Below are positions 35,401 through 48,752 of a stretch of DNA of 64,000 nt, piece after piece (position 1 is the first letter of the stretch; the number at the start of each line of letters is the position of its first letter). The position numbers and the translations under genes were made by a program. The stretch is from positions 372,001-436,000 of the forward strand of contig JASANG010003930.1 of the NCBI GenBank assembly GCA_030248215.1. Reading direction: 5' to 3'. Origin of the DNA: Enoplolaimus lenunculus (lineage: Eukaryota; Nematoda; Enoplea; Enoplida; Thoracostomopsidae). The notes beneath the pieces were generated by a model. It ran no database searches. It worked only from the letters and a program-made list of their open reading frames with translations, and was not told where the DNA came from.

Positions 35401-37012
35401 TTATTTGTAGTACTTAAATTTTCATTCCCTAAAACTACTTTTTCCACGCTATTTTGCAGTATAACAGTTGGACACGCATGAGTCAGTTCGTCGACCGATC
35501 CGGTATATTACACGAAATCCAAACTGAGGTCATGTTAATACATACAGCGTTTATGGCGCGTATCACACATTTTCATGTAAACCTTTCGCAACATTTCCAC
35601 AAACCGGAATTAATCTTTTCCGCCTGTATGTATTTTGGCAGTCTTTGCTTTGTGTTTTATAGTAGTAATTGGCCGATTCGATTTTAATATTTATTCGTCG
35701 AAAAGGTATTCTACAAGGCTTGGATTTTAAAGATTCTAAGTTCCATGTTTGTTTGAAGATCATATTGATCTTTTCTTATAACGTTTTCAATTCTCTTAAC
35801 AGGCAGTTTCAGAATGTTGGATTGGAGTATGTAGAGGGAGCTTTTGAACAAAATGTATAATAAACGCCAGTCCGACACTATAAGCAATATTTTTTAATTT
35901 ATATACTTATCTGTATAAAATTACAAATAAAAAATCACGGTGAATAATTTATTATTTAAAATTGTAAGCGGTATACGACAAAGTCTTTTCTTTTAGGGTA
36001 GATATTCAATTAAAATGTTAACGCCATCAAGACATAAAATATTTAATACCACGTATTTTAACAATGACAGTATGTACTTTGAATTTGAAAGAAAGCGCAT
36101 TTGATTTTTACTTCACAGGCAGTCGATAAATTAGATTTTTCGAAATGGAGAATTAAAATAACAATTGACACTCGCGCCCTGTTGTATTGACATTCTAATC
36201 AATTTGGCACCAACAGATGCAGCTGACAATTTTTAATTGCGATTCGATGCACAGTTTAAGCTTTCTGGCCGTGGTGTGAACAAGTTCCTGGTTTATTGAT
36301 TTTCAAATTAAAGTTAAAAAATCTACACAGACACGCATGTTTACTAATAACACATCTATTGGATTTTTAGACAGACGAATACTATCAAATAGGAATTTTT
36401 AATCATTGTTTTTTGCGCTGAACCGGTGTTGCGTTCTGCAACTATTCTACAGCTTCAGAACTTTTCATACGGTTTCTAGTTAAAGTCGCTGTATATGTCA
36501 TGTAACGTTTAATCGTGAGCCATCAGAGGGGACTCTTAAGTGATATCACTGAGATCTTTATACGACTAAATGTTATTGAATTGTTCTATTAACAAAGGAC
36601 TCTGATATAAAAATTAGTCATTAAAGGTTCATTGGGTAAAGCTAGGCTTTAAAGATAGCTCGCAATAAGAAGCGGCTTAGACGTTTTTTGATACAGAAGA
36701 TCTATTCTTATAGGTAGTAGAAAGTGAGTTCGCAAGGGCGCCTACTTAAAAGTCATTACATTACAATAAATTTGTTGAAATATTCAAAGAGAAGTCGTTT
36801 TTCTGACACCTCGTATATGCTATATAGACATGTTCTTCCGAGTTCAGTACGACATGATGTGTTCCTTACGTACGGAAGCCAGGTTTGTTCGCAACCGTTC
36901 GTGATTAACAGATGCCTAACGATTCCCATTTGTAACCCCAATGCAAAATTTTGCTGTCGTCCATTGAACAGTTTAACTTCTTAAGCTCTAGCAATAATTT
37001 TAGGAGACATTA

Positions 37013-37195
37013 AGGGTTGCGCTATACTTTTGCTTACATGGGGCTCCGTGCGTTACACGTAAGCCGCCGTCCGTCACGTGCGGTATCGTACGCAAATAAC
37101 TCACATACGATAACATATGGTGACGGACGGCACCGTACGCGTGACGCACGGAGTCGGACGGCGCCGGACGTCATGTATTGCGCAATCCTAATGAA
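37013..37195. mobile_element. GC-rich foldback repeat
   Basis: Begins AGGGTTGCGCTATACTTTTG and ends ATGTATTGCGCAATCCT. Internal inverted CpG-rich arms (CCGTCCGTCACGTG near 37068 and GTGACGGACGGC near 37119) flank CGTACGCAAAT. Same family as 11872 and 24078. Confidence 0.65.
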
Positions 37196-37803
37196 ACATA
37201 GCCCATTTTTTCACTGTCAGTAAGGAACGAGACCAATTATCCACACTAACATTCAGTTCCTCAATTTTCTAGTAGTAGAGGATAGTTTTTTTGTGTTCAG
37301 AAACTGCACCGATTTAAAGTGCGTTTTTAGCTGATGTTTTGATGTTTTCTACAAGTTTCAGACGAATGATTTGCATAGCAACGGTATATTTTGCGCTACA
37401 GTGCTGGCGGGGTGGGCACGTCCACCGTGGATCAGCCACTTTTTCCTGTAAACTTGGTTGCAATGTAAAGGTTAATATACGTTTCACAAGCATTTTTTCG
37501 TCTGTATTTAGATATATTCGTGCGGAGTGCGTATAAAATGGTGATTGGTGAGTAAATGTTTTTGGACACACTACCATAGATGATGCAACTTGAATTTGAC
37601 GCTTTGAAGACATATTTAAGCCATTCTTGTCATGTAATTTAAGTAAGATTTAATTCCGAGTATGAAACGACTGCGAATCTGAGACAAGTCATGTTTCATT
37701 CTTGCTGGGACATTCACGACTCAAATAGTCATTTCAACATCGCTATAATTGTCAGTCTAGGTAGGAACCGAGACATCAGACCTTTCTACTAAGCAGCTGG
37801 AAA

Positions 37804-37990
37804 AGAGGGCCTCCAGGGCGGGGATCGAACTCTCAACCTACGGATCCTTATGCGAACACTCTACCACTGCGCCATTTCTCCAACTACATTTTTTGTCGAC
37901 TATGTGCCGACCGTATGCTGCCACCGAGCATACACAGTGCACTGCACTATATTGCATGTGCACGTAACGGACAAGCATGTCTCACATGCT
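37804..37990 (-). repeat. SINE-like repeat: shared body plus a second tRNA-like module
   Basis: On the minus strand the body (AGCATGTGAGACATGCTTGTC, ATATAGTGCAGTGCACTGTG, GGCAGCATACGGTC, TAGTCGAC) matches 25288-25492. It then continues into a different tRNA-like module: TGGCGCAGTGGTAGAGTG (A box) and GAGTTCGATCCCCG (B box). The anticodon and T stems pair poorly, so it is a tRNA-derived repeat, not a working gene. Confidence 0.65.
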
Positions 37991-38689
37991 AACGATAATG
38001 AGAGTTGAAAAAGCCTGTTTGAGTAACCTTTTTTTGCAGTGAACGTTGTTGCTGTGTCCATCATTAATAGGAGGAGTCGATGATGATTTTTCACTCACGA
38101 CTGTACAACATATCAAAATTTGCGTGGCACAAAAAGTAGCATCGTGCGGTGCGTTTCGAGCTGAACCACTCTATTTATTCGAGAGTGTAGTTGACATTTG
38201 AAACGTGGCATTTAAAAGTAAATATTTCAACGTATGAAATTCACACGATTGGTGACTTTGTCTTCTTCCTAAAAACGTGGGTAAAGGCTAAAAAATAACG
38301 CGTGCTGGGTAGTTCTTTTGTGCACAGAATATGTCCTCAGTTGCATGCTTTTCCTTGTGTATGCATTATCTACTCATGGTAATAGAATCTTAGACTATTA
38401 TGCACGTACAGTATACATTATAATTTCGACTATAAACCAATCGTTCCATTTATGGTATCATGAGTCGATAATTAGTCTTATAGAAAACGGTTAATTATCA
38501 CAGCTGGCTGCGCTCCAGGTTTAATTCTTCACCCCTTTTCTTGACGCAATTTTACTAGTAGAGACAGTGAACCTTTCGTATTCAAAACCACCTGTCGTAC
38601 CTCCAGAATCTATTAGAAATCGGTCAGACTTTATACTGCGCATACGCCGTAATAATTGTTAAACACAGCGCGCACTGTGTATTCTTGGG

Positions 38690-38860
38690 CATTTTGGCCA
38701 ATGTATAGAACAGGGCCGTAACAGTACTTTAAGCATATTTCTAAGCCTAAGCCTAAGCCTACGCCTTAGCAGAATAATAGATCTAAAGCTTAAGCTTAGT
38801 TTATCGTATTCCCGCCAAAAAAACGTAAAAATGCCCCGCTTTGATCTTTACACGGGCCGA
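38690..38860 (+). mobile_element. CCTAAG-hexamer MITE, near-complete copy
   Basis: Starts GGCCAATGTATAGAACAGGG, then CCGTAACAGTACTTTAAGC, tandem CCTAAG units, TAGATCTAAAGCTTAAGC and TTCCCGCCAAAAAAACG. The 5' end matches the terminus at 61275. The 3' terminus is not recognisable. Confidence 0.65.
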
Positions 38861-39494
38861 CATTTTCCACTTATAGTTGCTCATGATATGCGCTATGCAT
38901 GAAAAAGTTGAAAGTCATCACGGACTGTTAGATTTAAGTTTTCTGTTACAACAGTACAGGAAAACACTTTTTCCACGAACTTCGAATTTATTCAACCTTG
39001 GAAAAAGGCATATTGTGCATCACACAAAGACAGTGACAGATGGCGATAAATTTTACTTGCCGTAAAAAATATTTTAAACTAAACCTTAAAATAGCAGAAA
39101 GCACGGCGCCCACTTTCGTTTGTGACATTTGATTCGAATCGAAATACCAGCTGTTAAAAATCAACTTCGATGAAATCGTCAATCTTTTTGCATAAACTGC
39201 CTCCGATGTACGTAGCCTACGCTCGATAGTATCAGTTGTTTCTTGAATTTTATTTGTTTCGCATTGACAATCCGCGTAGGATGCTTTCTAAAATCATCCT
39301 CTAGAAACATACGGCATCTTATATTAGTTCGAACGCAGATGAAGCTGGCTATGATTCTGACATTTTTTTCTGCATTTTTCTATCGTACACACACATTGCT
39401 TAGCTGACATTCCCGATTGTTTTGACTTTTATGAACATTCTTACTATTCAATAGTAACTTGCTGATTTTATTATCATCGAATCAATGTTTCTCA

Positions 39495-39960
39495 TGTTAA
39501 TTAGCGGGGTCTTTTCGGTTATCCGCCCCCAGCCGGCGATCGTCCAAAAATGGTTGGGTTTTGAAAATTTATTAACATTTGACGTTCTCATAACCTCGTA
39601 TGATTATTCCGTTTTTATCAACAGTTAATCAAATTATATACAATTGGACGCAGTGACCGAGCAGAGTTTAATGGTGTCAATTTCATTACAATCAGACGCC
39701 TGTCTAACCAGTTATGGTAATATAACAAATTTGAAGCCGTCCAAAAACGTTGGAAGCGCGCCAAATCAGCTTTTTAACCATAATTCGTTTGACCTCATTC
39801 TGTTCAACTCCGCAAGGTGCGTCGAATGGTACATAATTTGTCTTGATAAATTTTTTTGGGTCCCAACGAAGACCTTGGGACCAAAAAATCAAATTTTTTA
39901 AAAATTCAAATTTGAACGTCAGGGGAGGTTACGAGATCCTCCAAGTATGCAAAAATCAAT
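39495..39960. mobile_element. Partial foldback element
   Basis: Shares GGGTCTTTTCGGTTATCC, GGTTTTGAAAATTTATTAAC, the CAATCAGACGCC block and GCGCGCCAAATCAGCTTTTTAACC with the foldback at 33451-34115, but the right arm is short and diverged. Confidence 0.55.
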
Positions 39961-40164
39961 ATTTTATTGTTTAAATTCTTCGCCATCTACAGTTTATCAT
40001 GCAAAATTTCAAGTTTTAAGGTAATGAAGAAATTAAGCATATTATATTCCAGTATAAGGCTACGTATGGCTATGCGTATGCACCAGTACCAAATAACCTA
40101 CTCACTTTAGCTGAATCTGGGATGCAGATAATGAAACTGAATATTTTGTTACAACTCAAGCCCA

Positions 40165-40335
40165 ATGTATTGATCAGTGCCGTAACAGTAGCATAAAGCA
40201 TATTCTTAAGAATAAGCCTGAGCGAATCAATAAACCTATATACCTAAGCCTAAGCATAAGCTTAATCCGGAGCCTAAACATGAAATTTATCCAAGGTACG
40301 ATTACTCTTTTGTAGTCCCGCGGAAACAGTCCGCC
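40165..40335 (+). mobile_element. CCTAAG-hexamer MITE, degenerate copy
   Basis: GCCGTAACAGTAGCATAAAGC, CATATTCTTAAGAATAAGCC, CCTAAGCCTAAGCATAAGC, then TTGTAGTCCCGCGGAAACAG. Termini are worn. Confidence 0.6.
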
Positions 40336-41929
40336 ACTAATCTGTCAACGAACATGGGGTGCTCAGTCTCTCCTGCTCAAAAATATACCCCTGCTAGGAA
40401 AGTCTTAACCCTGTTCGCAAATAATGAACAATCCTTTCATTCCCTTATTGAAATGTGTTTGGCCTCTCTCATGTTGAGATGGCTACTAGTCTGGCACCAT
40501 ACAGATTCGCAATGTTCTTAACAATTTGAACCATTAGGTACCGGTAGTTTTAGCTTTAAACTGAAAATAGAGTCCATTTTCATACAAGCCATGATTTATA
40601 CAGCCGCTTGAAGACATTCCTACTTCCTGCAATGCCGAAGCTAGCCTCCCGAGTCCCCCCACATGCGCGACTACTGACGCGATTAGGGCTTTCGGGACAT
40701 GGGGAGGCAGCGCAGTGACTAATTCAAAAAATTTCAGTGTGATTAATACCACGAAAAATGAATTTACGAGAGGACTACGGGGATCGCAACATACAATAGA
40801 AGACTCCTGCTAAGCAGGGCGAGCGAGAAGTCGAAAATGTGTTAAAACCACAATGATATTAAAATTTACTTTGGAATGACTTTGTTTACGAGCCAATTTA
40901 AGGAACTTGGAAAAGGTTTTCATGACCGAAGTGAACGGCAAGCCAAACGTATTTTTTTGCATCAAATGTAATAACAAAACAGTAGTACAGTAATGAAACA
41001 GTGAAGAAAAGCATGCGAGCGAGAAACCACTATCATTTTCATAGTTTAAATCGGACTATGGGGGTTTTAGAATGTCATGTATTTGCAGGGTTGGATCGTT
41101 TCTTTATAGTTTGTAAGTTCTATTCATATATAATACTTTTAACAGCAGTGGTAACAATATTATTAAATTGTGCAGAGGCAAATTTTTAGGGGTACCGACG
41201 CCACACAGTTATAAAATACATCGCTCTGTCATATTTTTGGCCGAAAGAAAAGGGTGTGGGTGTGTGGCGCCTCCGCCCCCAGTTCTAACTGTGATCCTCC
41301 ATCAGATTCAATGAAGTCCCTGAATAATTCGTTAAGGCACTGTGTGACCTACTGGGGCGGGTTTTTGTACACCGAGGTTTCAGTGACGGGGGCCGGCTGA
41401 CAAAAGTTATGAAGCACAATTTTTGCTGTATGCAATATTTGTGTCAATTTTCTGAGGAGGAAAATTCTAAGGGACCTTACCATTTTATTACGCATTTCTG
41501 ATGCGAAGCGTACGCTCCCCAAACCCTACCTCTGGACCCTCTATTAAGTACCATGTAATTGGCTTTAGTAATCTGCCTCTAGTAATATATTGATGTCTTG
41601 TCATAAACAACCAGTTTTTCTGGTCGGCAAAAGATTAATCAATCCCCCGAAGACAATTGGTGTCCATCTCAAATCAAATCAACGTTACGGTAATCATGCA
41701 AACAATGGATGAAACACTGAAAAATATTCAGTTTGTGATTGTGTTTGCTGAAAAGAACATGAGATTACACTGACGTTTTCTAACATTTCAAAGTATAACT
41801 TGTATATTGGAAACGACTGTCAGATGAAATTGGGTTACCGCATTTGAAATGTTTGCATTAGCGGGTCTAAGGGCCATTTCTTACCGAAAAATTCAGTTTT
41901 AAAGCTATTTTACCGGTTTTAATGGTGTT

Positions 41930-42395
41930 AAACACATCAATTAGAATGCCAAAATCCTGAAAAGGCTTTTCAGGACTACACAAACTGAGTCAAATTCGAC
42001 TCCGGTAGAGTCGAATTCTACTCACTGAGCGACTCCGGTAAGTCGAATTTGACTCTGGCGGAGTCCAATTTTACTCAGTTTGTGTAGTCCTAAAAAGCCT
42101 ATTTCGGAGAGAGCCAATTTGAATCCCCATTTTTTTGCAGTGTGGAAACTTGTGATAAATTATGGATTATGGCACAAATTGAAAATTTTGGCAATGCACG
42201 CTCAAAGCATTTTGCAAAAATAAGTTAAAATAATACGCCAATTTTTCTTAAATTTTCGAACGAGAAACATTTTCAATACCGAAAATACCGGAAAATTCCG
42301 GTGAAAAAATACCGGATTTATTACAGGAACCGGATAGTAAAAAATACCAGATTTTCCTACCGGAACCGGAATTCCGGTTGCACCCACGCCATGAG
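41930..42395. mobile_element. CCGG-rich repeat carrying a nested hairpin insertion
   Basis: This is the second copy of the repeat at 3494-3915 (shared AGAATGCCAAAATCCTGAAA, AAATTTTCGAACGAGAA, ACCGGAACCGG), ending CCGGAATTCCGGTTGCACCC. Relative to that copy it has about 170 extra bases at about 41962-42135 (next entry). Confidence 0.6.
41958..42100. mobile_element. Nested hairpin MITE (GACTACACAAACTGAGT ends)
   Basis: AGGCTTTTCAGGACTACACA at the left and its near-perfect reverse complement at the right form an inverted repeat of about 28 bases. The centre carries further inverted GACTCCGGTAGAGTCG and GACTCTGGCGGAGTCC words. It interrupts the repeat at 41930-42395, so it is the younger insertion. 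Confidence 0.7.
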
Positions 42396-44480
42396 TCCAC
42401 CGAGGTTTTGTCCCCAACCGGGTTCAAAACAAAAATTCTGTGTTAAATTTTACTACTAAATTGTGTTTAGCTTCTCGCTCGCTTCGCTTCAGAGTATTTT
42501 TCTGTATTACATTTCCGCAAAATTCCCCGTCAGAAATTTCTTCATTTGCCACTGCTTGGTTGTACGAACAAGACGAACCAAACACCAATTGATGTTCAGG
42601 ACAGCCTAAAGCAACTACACGCTACCAATAGAAGAACACATTTTCAAAGTATAAATTAGACCAGGTTTTTACGGCGTGTAAAATGTAGATTGATTTCTAT
42701 CCTGCATATTCACAGAAAACACAGGGAACCAAGCATAGTCAACCGGAAAAAAACCTGTAAAAATAAATTTGCGAATTGCCAAAGCCAAATGTATATATTA
42801 GTTTAGAACATGGCATACGCATACGTTGTATAACGATATATATTACATGTCATAACATTAAAAGTGAAATGTTACGAACGGCAATAATATTTTCCTTTGC
42901 TTTATTATCAGATTTGAACTAATGATTATAGTATAATAAATATGTGATTTTTGGACAGGTGCTAATAATAGAATAAGCCTAATTTTTGCAATAAACAATT
43001 TGATTTTGTCAGTTATTGTTTAAGTCTTACATTTCGTTATAAAAAGTGATGCGTGACCACAAGCTATTTCGCTCTATTAAATGAACAATGGATATATTAT
43101 AGTTGGTGATGGACTGTAAACATTGAATTTTTTCATCCAGACATAAATTCTGATGTTAAAATTCAAAACTTTAACCTTAAAACTATTTGTTTACAGTTGC
43201 AAGGGCGCGGGCATGTCCAGGACCCTGTAAGTAACAACATTTGAAGGTTTCTATTAATTCGGTTACGAAAGTGTAGTATCGGGTGAGAGGTCTACACCAC
43301 GTAACCCTTCCTCTGGGTGAACGTGTTTGCATGTAAACTAAACTTTGCCTAGCGTACCGTTCTCGAGACGTTTTGACTTGCTTTGTGCGGAATACGTGCA
43401 ACGAAATTGTACCAGGGTGCCACCGGAGGTAAAAGCATTAAATGCGTAACCGGATTTGAACAAAACTTAGGTGAAGCCGTAGATGACGCGAAAATAGGTA
43501 GCTTTAACAGTATTTAATTTATTAATTTTAACAAATACCTCTGAAGAGTTGTCAAAATTTTTTGTTTTAGTTTTATTTTTCAGAAATGCGACAATATGTT
43601 ATTAAAATTGTACCAAATCCTACAAACAAACGTACTGAACGATACAATTTTTGTAAAACTATTAAAATCTTCACTGTGGAAATTGGCGGAACCTCCGACA
43701 TAAATTCTACCGGAGCCGGGGGTCGGTGGTTGTATATACCCTGGTACGTATATAAATTTGAATCTTGTGTTGATGCTCTTAAGAACAACCGGGTGAGTTG
43801 GCCTGCCGCTGGCAAAATTGTCAATTTTCGTTCGTTGTTCCAAAAATAAGATTTCTTGTTCTGGAAATGCTTTGCGTAGCGAAAACAGTTGTTAAAACCA
43901 TTTTTTCAATTTCTGATCAAGCCATAGATATAATTATTTGTAGTGAAAGTTTATTGTTAGTTATAGTTGTGTGTAGTTTTTCAATCAAAATAATTAAAAT
44001 TCTGTTTATATATATTATATGAATATATGTTGCAAAAGTACTTTTATATTACCTCTTCAGTAACCGCAGAAGGATTATATACCGCATCTCACACCTGTGA
44101 GCACCTCTGATGACAAAACGAGTATTGTGATCAGAGTGGGACTTTATTCGCGGCACTTGCGAATAAAACGTGCACAGTGGGTAGATCTTTTTTTCGCGAG
44201 TAAACCCACGAGTAAAAAATTTATTTGTCTGGGTAAACCGCGGGTCGAGTATAAAATCCTTACCCACATTCCATCGTGATGGTGATTGTACCAATTGCTA
44301 TCCTAATATATGCACAGCAACCATGCTTCTATGTAAGTAAAAACTCTTTCTATACTACAATTCAAGTGTGCTGTCGTTCTGTTGTAAAAGCAACAGCATA
44401 ACCAGGTTACCCAAGGGCCATGAAACTTTCCAACAAATTAGAGAAATTTATTTCTATTACGAAATGTAGCTGAAAAAGTT
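42396..44480. other. Gene-free stretch with one repeat
   Basis: No supported gene. About 43412-43755 is a CCGG-type repeat (CAGGGTGCCACCGGAGG at the left, GGTGGTTGTATATACCCTGG at the right). The frames over it lie on both strands of the repeat and are not credible genes. The rest is AT-rich. Confidence 0.4.
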
Positions 44481-44483
44481 AGT

Positions 44484-44600
44484 GTTGCGCTGTACTTTTC
44501 TGTACCACGCAATCCCGCGAGCCGCCATCCACCACCCCACGACGCCGCACGGCACCGTCTATCGCTGCATGTAACGGACGCAGCCGTCCATTGCCGCATG
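44484..44600. repeat. GC-rich repeat fragment
   Basis: TGTTGCGCTGTACTTTTCTG followed by CpG-rich sequence (GACGCCGCACGGCACCGTC). Same left terminus as 11872 and 37013. No right end seen. Confidence 0.5.
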
Positions 44601-45765
44601 TTACAAACCAAACTAAATTTTTATTACGGAGTCATAAGCAATTACCGTGGCACTCGCCCAATCAAAATTCGTTGCTGCGCGCTTGTGTTCTAAAAATGTA
44701 CCAAAATGTTACACTCGACAATCGCTCAACAATATTCGTTGATCATTAAAATGTCTCGAACATACCGTAATACTGTAGTTACCCGAATAACAAGAAACTG
44801 ATATGTATTTCAGTTCGCCAGTTACCACAACTACTACTACTCCGGTGCTGACTGTTATCCGTTTTTTAAATCGTACACTGTTGTTTGGATACTTACCTCT
44901 CGTTATAGAATTCTTTCTTTTGGATTAAACAATTGTTTGATGATATGTCACTTAAGATAGGAGCATACCTTTAAACTTCAGGTAGGCTTCTACGAATTAA
45001 ATATAATAAATATAGATTGCGTAATAAACTTCTGTACTGGATTTGCTTTAAGGAATCATTGTCATACGGAATTTCTGATAAACGTCACACTAATGTAATA
45101 GTTTCTGTTGTTATTGTGGAAACTAACGAATTTGCATGCACCAATGAGTCAGAAGTTGCAAAATATTGTGGTATTCGCATGAGGACATTTGACGAAACCA
45201 ACACGAACATTTATAAAGGTTGCTGTTCTTCAGTCTTTCTTCATCAATTTATTAATGTTCCGGGTACAACGGCACATCACGTTGTTTCTGTTTTTCCTAC
45301 TCGCACGAATATTAATAATACTAACTTTTAGTGAAATTTTCACTTTATAATTTTTATGGCACGCTTGACAGTGCAGCTTACGCGGTTGGCTGATTGTCAA
45401 AAGTGCTAAGAATAGAAGTTTTCCACTCATGTCAAATCGATTTTGAATGTAGGCTGGCATCTGACATATTATATTTTCAATTGGCATAAAAACGAGAAAC
45501 GTGTTCATTTTCATCTTAGAAGTAAATATTTTGTAGATGATATATTACGATGCTGTAATAACCTGACACCAAACGCCCACTACCTGTTATTCCAATTCTT
45601 CGTTATTAATGCTGTCTTTTATATCGTTGAAGACCGTGGGTTGAGAATGCCTCTGAACACTTCAACTGATGGGCGGCTTTGTGAAACTTTGCTTAAGTAC
45701 ATTTATATACATGTCTTTGCTAAAGCAATTACTCAAATTGTGCGTTTCCAACATCGTTCTAAGTA
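44601..45765. other. Gene-free stretch
   Basis: Two frames (45017-45331 and 45443-45766, plus strand) of about 105 codons are present. Neither resembles a known family, shows domains or has convincing splice sites, so neither is called. Confidence 0.35.
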
Positions 45766-45769
45766 ACTT

Positions 45770-46015
45770 ATTGTAATATATTTTCTCCCATGATTATTTG
45801 GTTTAAGGTATGACGCTTTGCTCCGTGTGATAATTTGCTCCCATAAGATATCACACTTTTTTCCAATATATTTTGCCCTTCTATAAGACTTTGACACATA
45901 TGATGCTTCGCGCACTGTGATATTTGGTCTCCCGTGATATCTTGTCCTCATAAGGTATGACACATTCGTCATAATATTTTGCGCTCCCGTAGTATTTTGA
46001 ACCCATTTAAGCAAA
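45770..46015. repeat. Degenerate tandem repeat
   Basis: About six imperfect 35-45 base units of the form ATATTTTG-CTCCCATAAGATATGACAC. The units have diverged strongly. Confidence 0.6.
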
Positions 46016-48670
46016 AAATAGTCTAAAGCTTACGCTTACTCTTGTACTGCCCAGCGAAAGAACGGTGCGTCCGTGAAATGCAAAAATCGGGCGGAGGGGC
46101 TGTAGAACAATATGAGGGGTGGGGCAACATATCATGTGGTGGCAAAGCGTTGCACCTTAATGGGGACAAATTATACGACATAAGTAACTATGTCACTGGA
46201 AGTATTTGACTTGGTACAAACTGCGAAAAGGTCAAAGGTATTGATAAATACGCTTTTCATAGTCAAGTTGTATATTTCACCGCATAGTCAGAATCAGAAT
46301 AAGAAGCTAAAACGCCGCACGTTATTCTGGCAATATCAATTATTTTGGGAAAAGCAAAAATCTTTACAAGCCGCATCTCTGCAACCCAGTGTTTATCTTG
46401 GTAATTTCTAAGATTTTGTAAAAGAAATTTGCCAGAAATTCCTGCGCTCGTTGAAAAAAATTTAAGTAATATTCTTAAGTTTAACCACGTAACGCTTTAT
46501 TACTAAACTTTAGATTAATATTTAACATCCAAATGCATGTGAGCCAAATTAATACGATTACATGCTTCTATTGAACTAACCAAATCCTGGTTGATATTAT
46601 ACGATAGAATAATCTTCTGAAAATGCTACTCTAATCATTACAAATAGTTTTGCTGTCCGCAATATGTTTCAGATAAATTAATAGTGAACACAAATTCCGA
46701 CGGTAAAGTTCGTTAACGGCTGTTCAGGTTTCATCAAACGACAGTGTTCTCGTCTTGTTCTGCCATTTTCATATATGAAACATACCCCACGTTGCTCATA
46801 TGTTTAGCATTTTCTTTCTAGTAAATGTCGTTATGGTTTATAACTATCATCAAATGTCAGATATGCGTGATTGGTGAGTTGCAGCACAGTAAACAATTAG
46901 GCTAGCAATACCACGTTCATTCGAGTGAAACAAACACTGTTTATAAGTATTTGTCCATTTGACCTTTCAAACGTCAACTTAGGCGAAAATTTTTCACCGT
47001 ATGTGTAAGCTGTGAAATGTCTTACTTGAAATCGCAGATGATGACTGTCTGCAAAAAATAAAACTTTATTTGACATTTGACTTAATTTGATAGTTATGTA
47101 AGTCAAAATACAGGCCTTACAAGTAAATTTCTTTAGTAATTCGGTCAAAAAACTCATTAACCCTTGTAAGCTTGTGATACATGCTTGTTCGTTAAGTCCA
47201 CATGCAATATAGTGCAATGCACTGTATTTAATTTAACACTTGAAATTTATAAACAATTACGGGTTCAAGTGTCATCTCAAAGCACTTCTCTTTCATATTT
47301 CTTTAACGATATTTACCTGATCCAAACTTCACAAACTTTTTAAACAGCTGCAATTCAAAATCCATGCTAACCAGAACATCATTCCACGCAAAAATATCTG
47401 GCAAAACAGCGTGCTTCGAATCATATAATCAAATTTAAAGCAGCGACAAAGTCTTGTCTTATATACAGCATGAATTTCTGTCTGACATACCGCAATACAA
47501 AACTTGGCTAGGCAGTTTAAATGCGTTTGAACCGGAACAAGTCACTATTCATTTTTAACGATTTGTTCTATGATACTGCCGTCATTGGAGGCTAGCCGGT
47601 CTAAAGATTGCATAAACGACTAAAACTTGTTTGTTAACAAACTTTCGAGGTTACGGTCTAGGGATATGTGAATTTTTGTTTACTTAAAGGAGGCGTCTCT
47701 TTCTGAAGTAAAAAATCTAATCAGCGAATAAGTTATGATAGTTGAAATGTTAAAGAGCTGACCTATTGGGAGGATTTCAATGTTTATTGTTGGCCGAGTG
47801 ATATGTGGACCGAATGAGAATATGCGATTAAAAGCGTTTGATTGTTCGTTTTTGTGCGAGTTGTGATTATTTTGGTCAGCTTGAAGTCGAAAGATTTACG
47901 GGCAAATTTGTGTTGATTCTTTCGGAACTTGTTTGTTTTAGTTTCCCATACACTAATATTAATTTGATAGAACCAACAGTTTCTGCTCACGTTGCTATTT
48001 ATATCATTCTTAAGTGTAAGGCTAAACCTAAGCCTAAGAAAAAGCCCATGTTACAATATTGTTGGAATGAGAACTTCTTGTATCGCGAAAACTACTGAAG
48101 TTCCTTGATGTTTTATAACTCTGCGCTGTACAAAAATATAACATTTCTTTATCAAACAAATGTTGATTCAGATCCGGTAACAAAGCCAGAGAAAGACCAG
48201 GGGAGCCCAACCCGACCTTGAAGAAACGTTGTACCACTAGAAATGTTTCAACCGTACTAGTAAGCCACCTGAAACGTGCGTTGACGCCCCTCCAGCAAAA
48301 TTATTAGCTCCCATAGCATGTTGAGCTATCTACCGGCCTGCCCAGAGCGTTTGCGTGAATTTGTTTGTTAGCATTTAAGCTGCCATAACCATTTTTTGTG
48401 TTAAATACGGACTATTCGTAGAATATATTTTTTGTCATATTATCAAAGCATGTTTTAGAAACTGTCGCATGGACTAAAGAGGATTCAACCAAAAATACCA
48501 TGGTACTATATAGACGGATGTCAATTTTAATTCAAAAGGCAACATTAGCATACTAACGTGAAAACAATGTTTAATGATTATACATTTAAAGCACCGGTAT
48601 ATATTGCTAGCAGTACTTGAACATGGCTGGGAGTTGCATAAGCGATGCAACTGCAGCACTGTCGCAACCC
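46016..48670. other. Gene-free stretch with small repeat fragments
   Basis: Starts with the 3' half of a CCTAAG element (46012-46075: ATAGTCTAAAGCTTACGC, GAAAGAACGG). Fragments of the 25288 SINE-like body lie at about 47165-47228, and a CCTAAGCCTAAG word at about 48010-48045. No gene is supported. Confidence 0.4.
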
Positions 48671-48682
48671 TAAGCACTGCTT

Positions 48683-48752
48683 TATATAATATATATGTAT
48701 ATGCATATATATAATTATATAAATATATATTACATATATATTACATATATAT
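48683..48752. repeat. AT microsatellite
   Basis: TATATA/CATATA dinucleotide run of about 70 bases. Confidence 0.85.

Noticed and set aside
37804-37882. Functional tRNA gene on the minus strand
   Set aside because: A and B boxes are present but acceptor and anticodon stems do not pair; it is fused to a dispersed repeat body.
43573-43849. Overlapping frames of 83-87 codons on both strands
   Set aside because: They coincide with a CCGG-type repeat and overlap each other on opposite strands.
45017-45766. Two plus-strand frames of about 105 codons
   Set aside because: No domain, no convincing splice sites, no recognisable family; length is within chance for AT-rich DNA.
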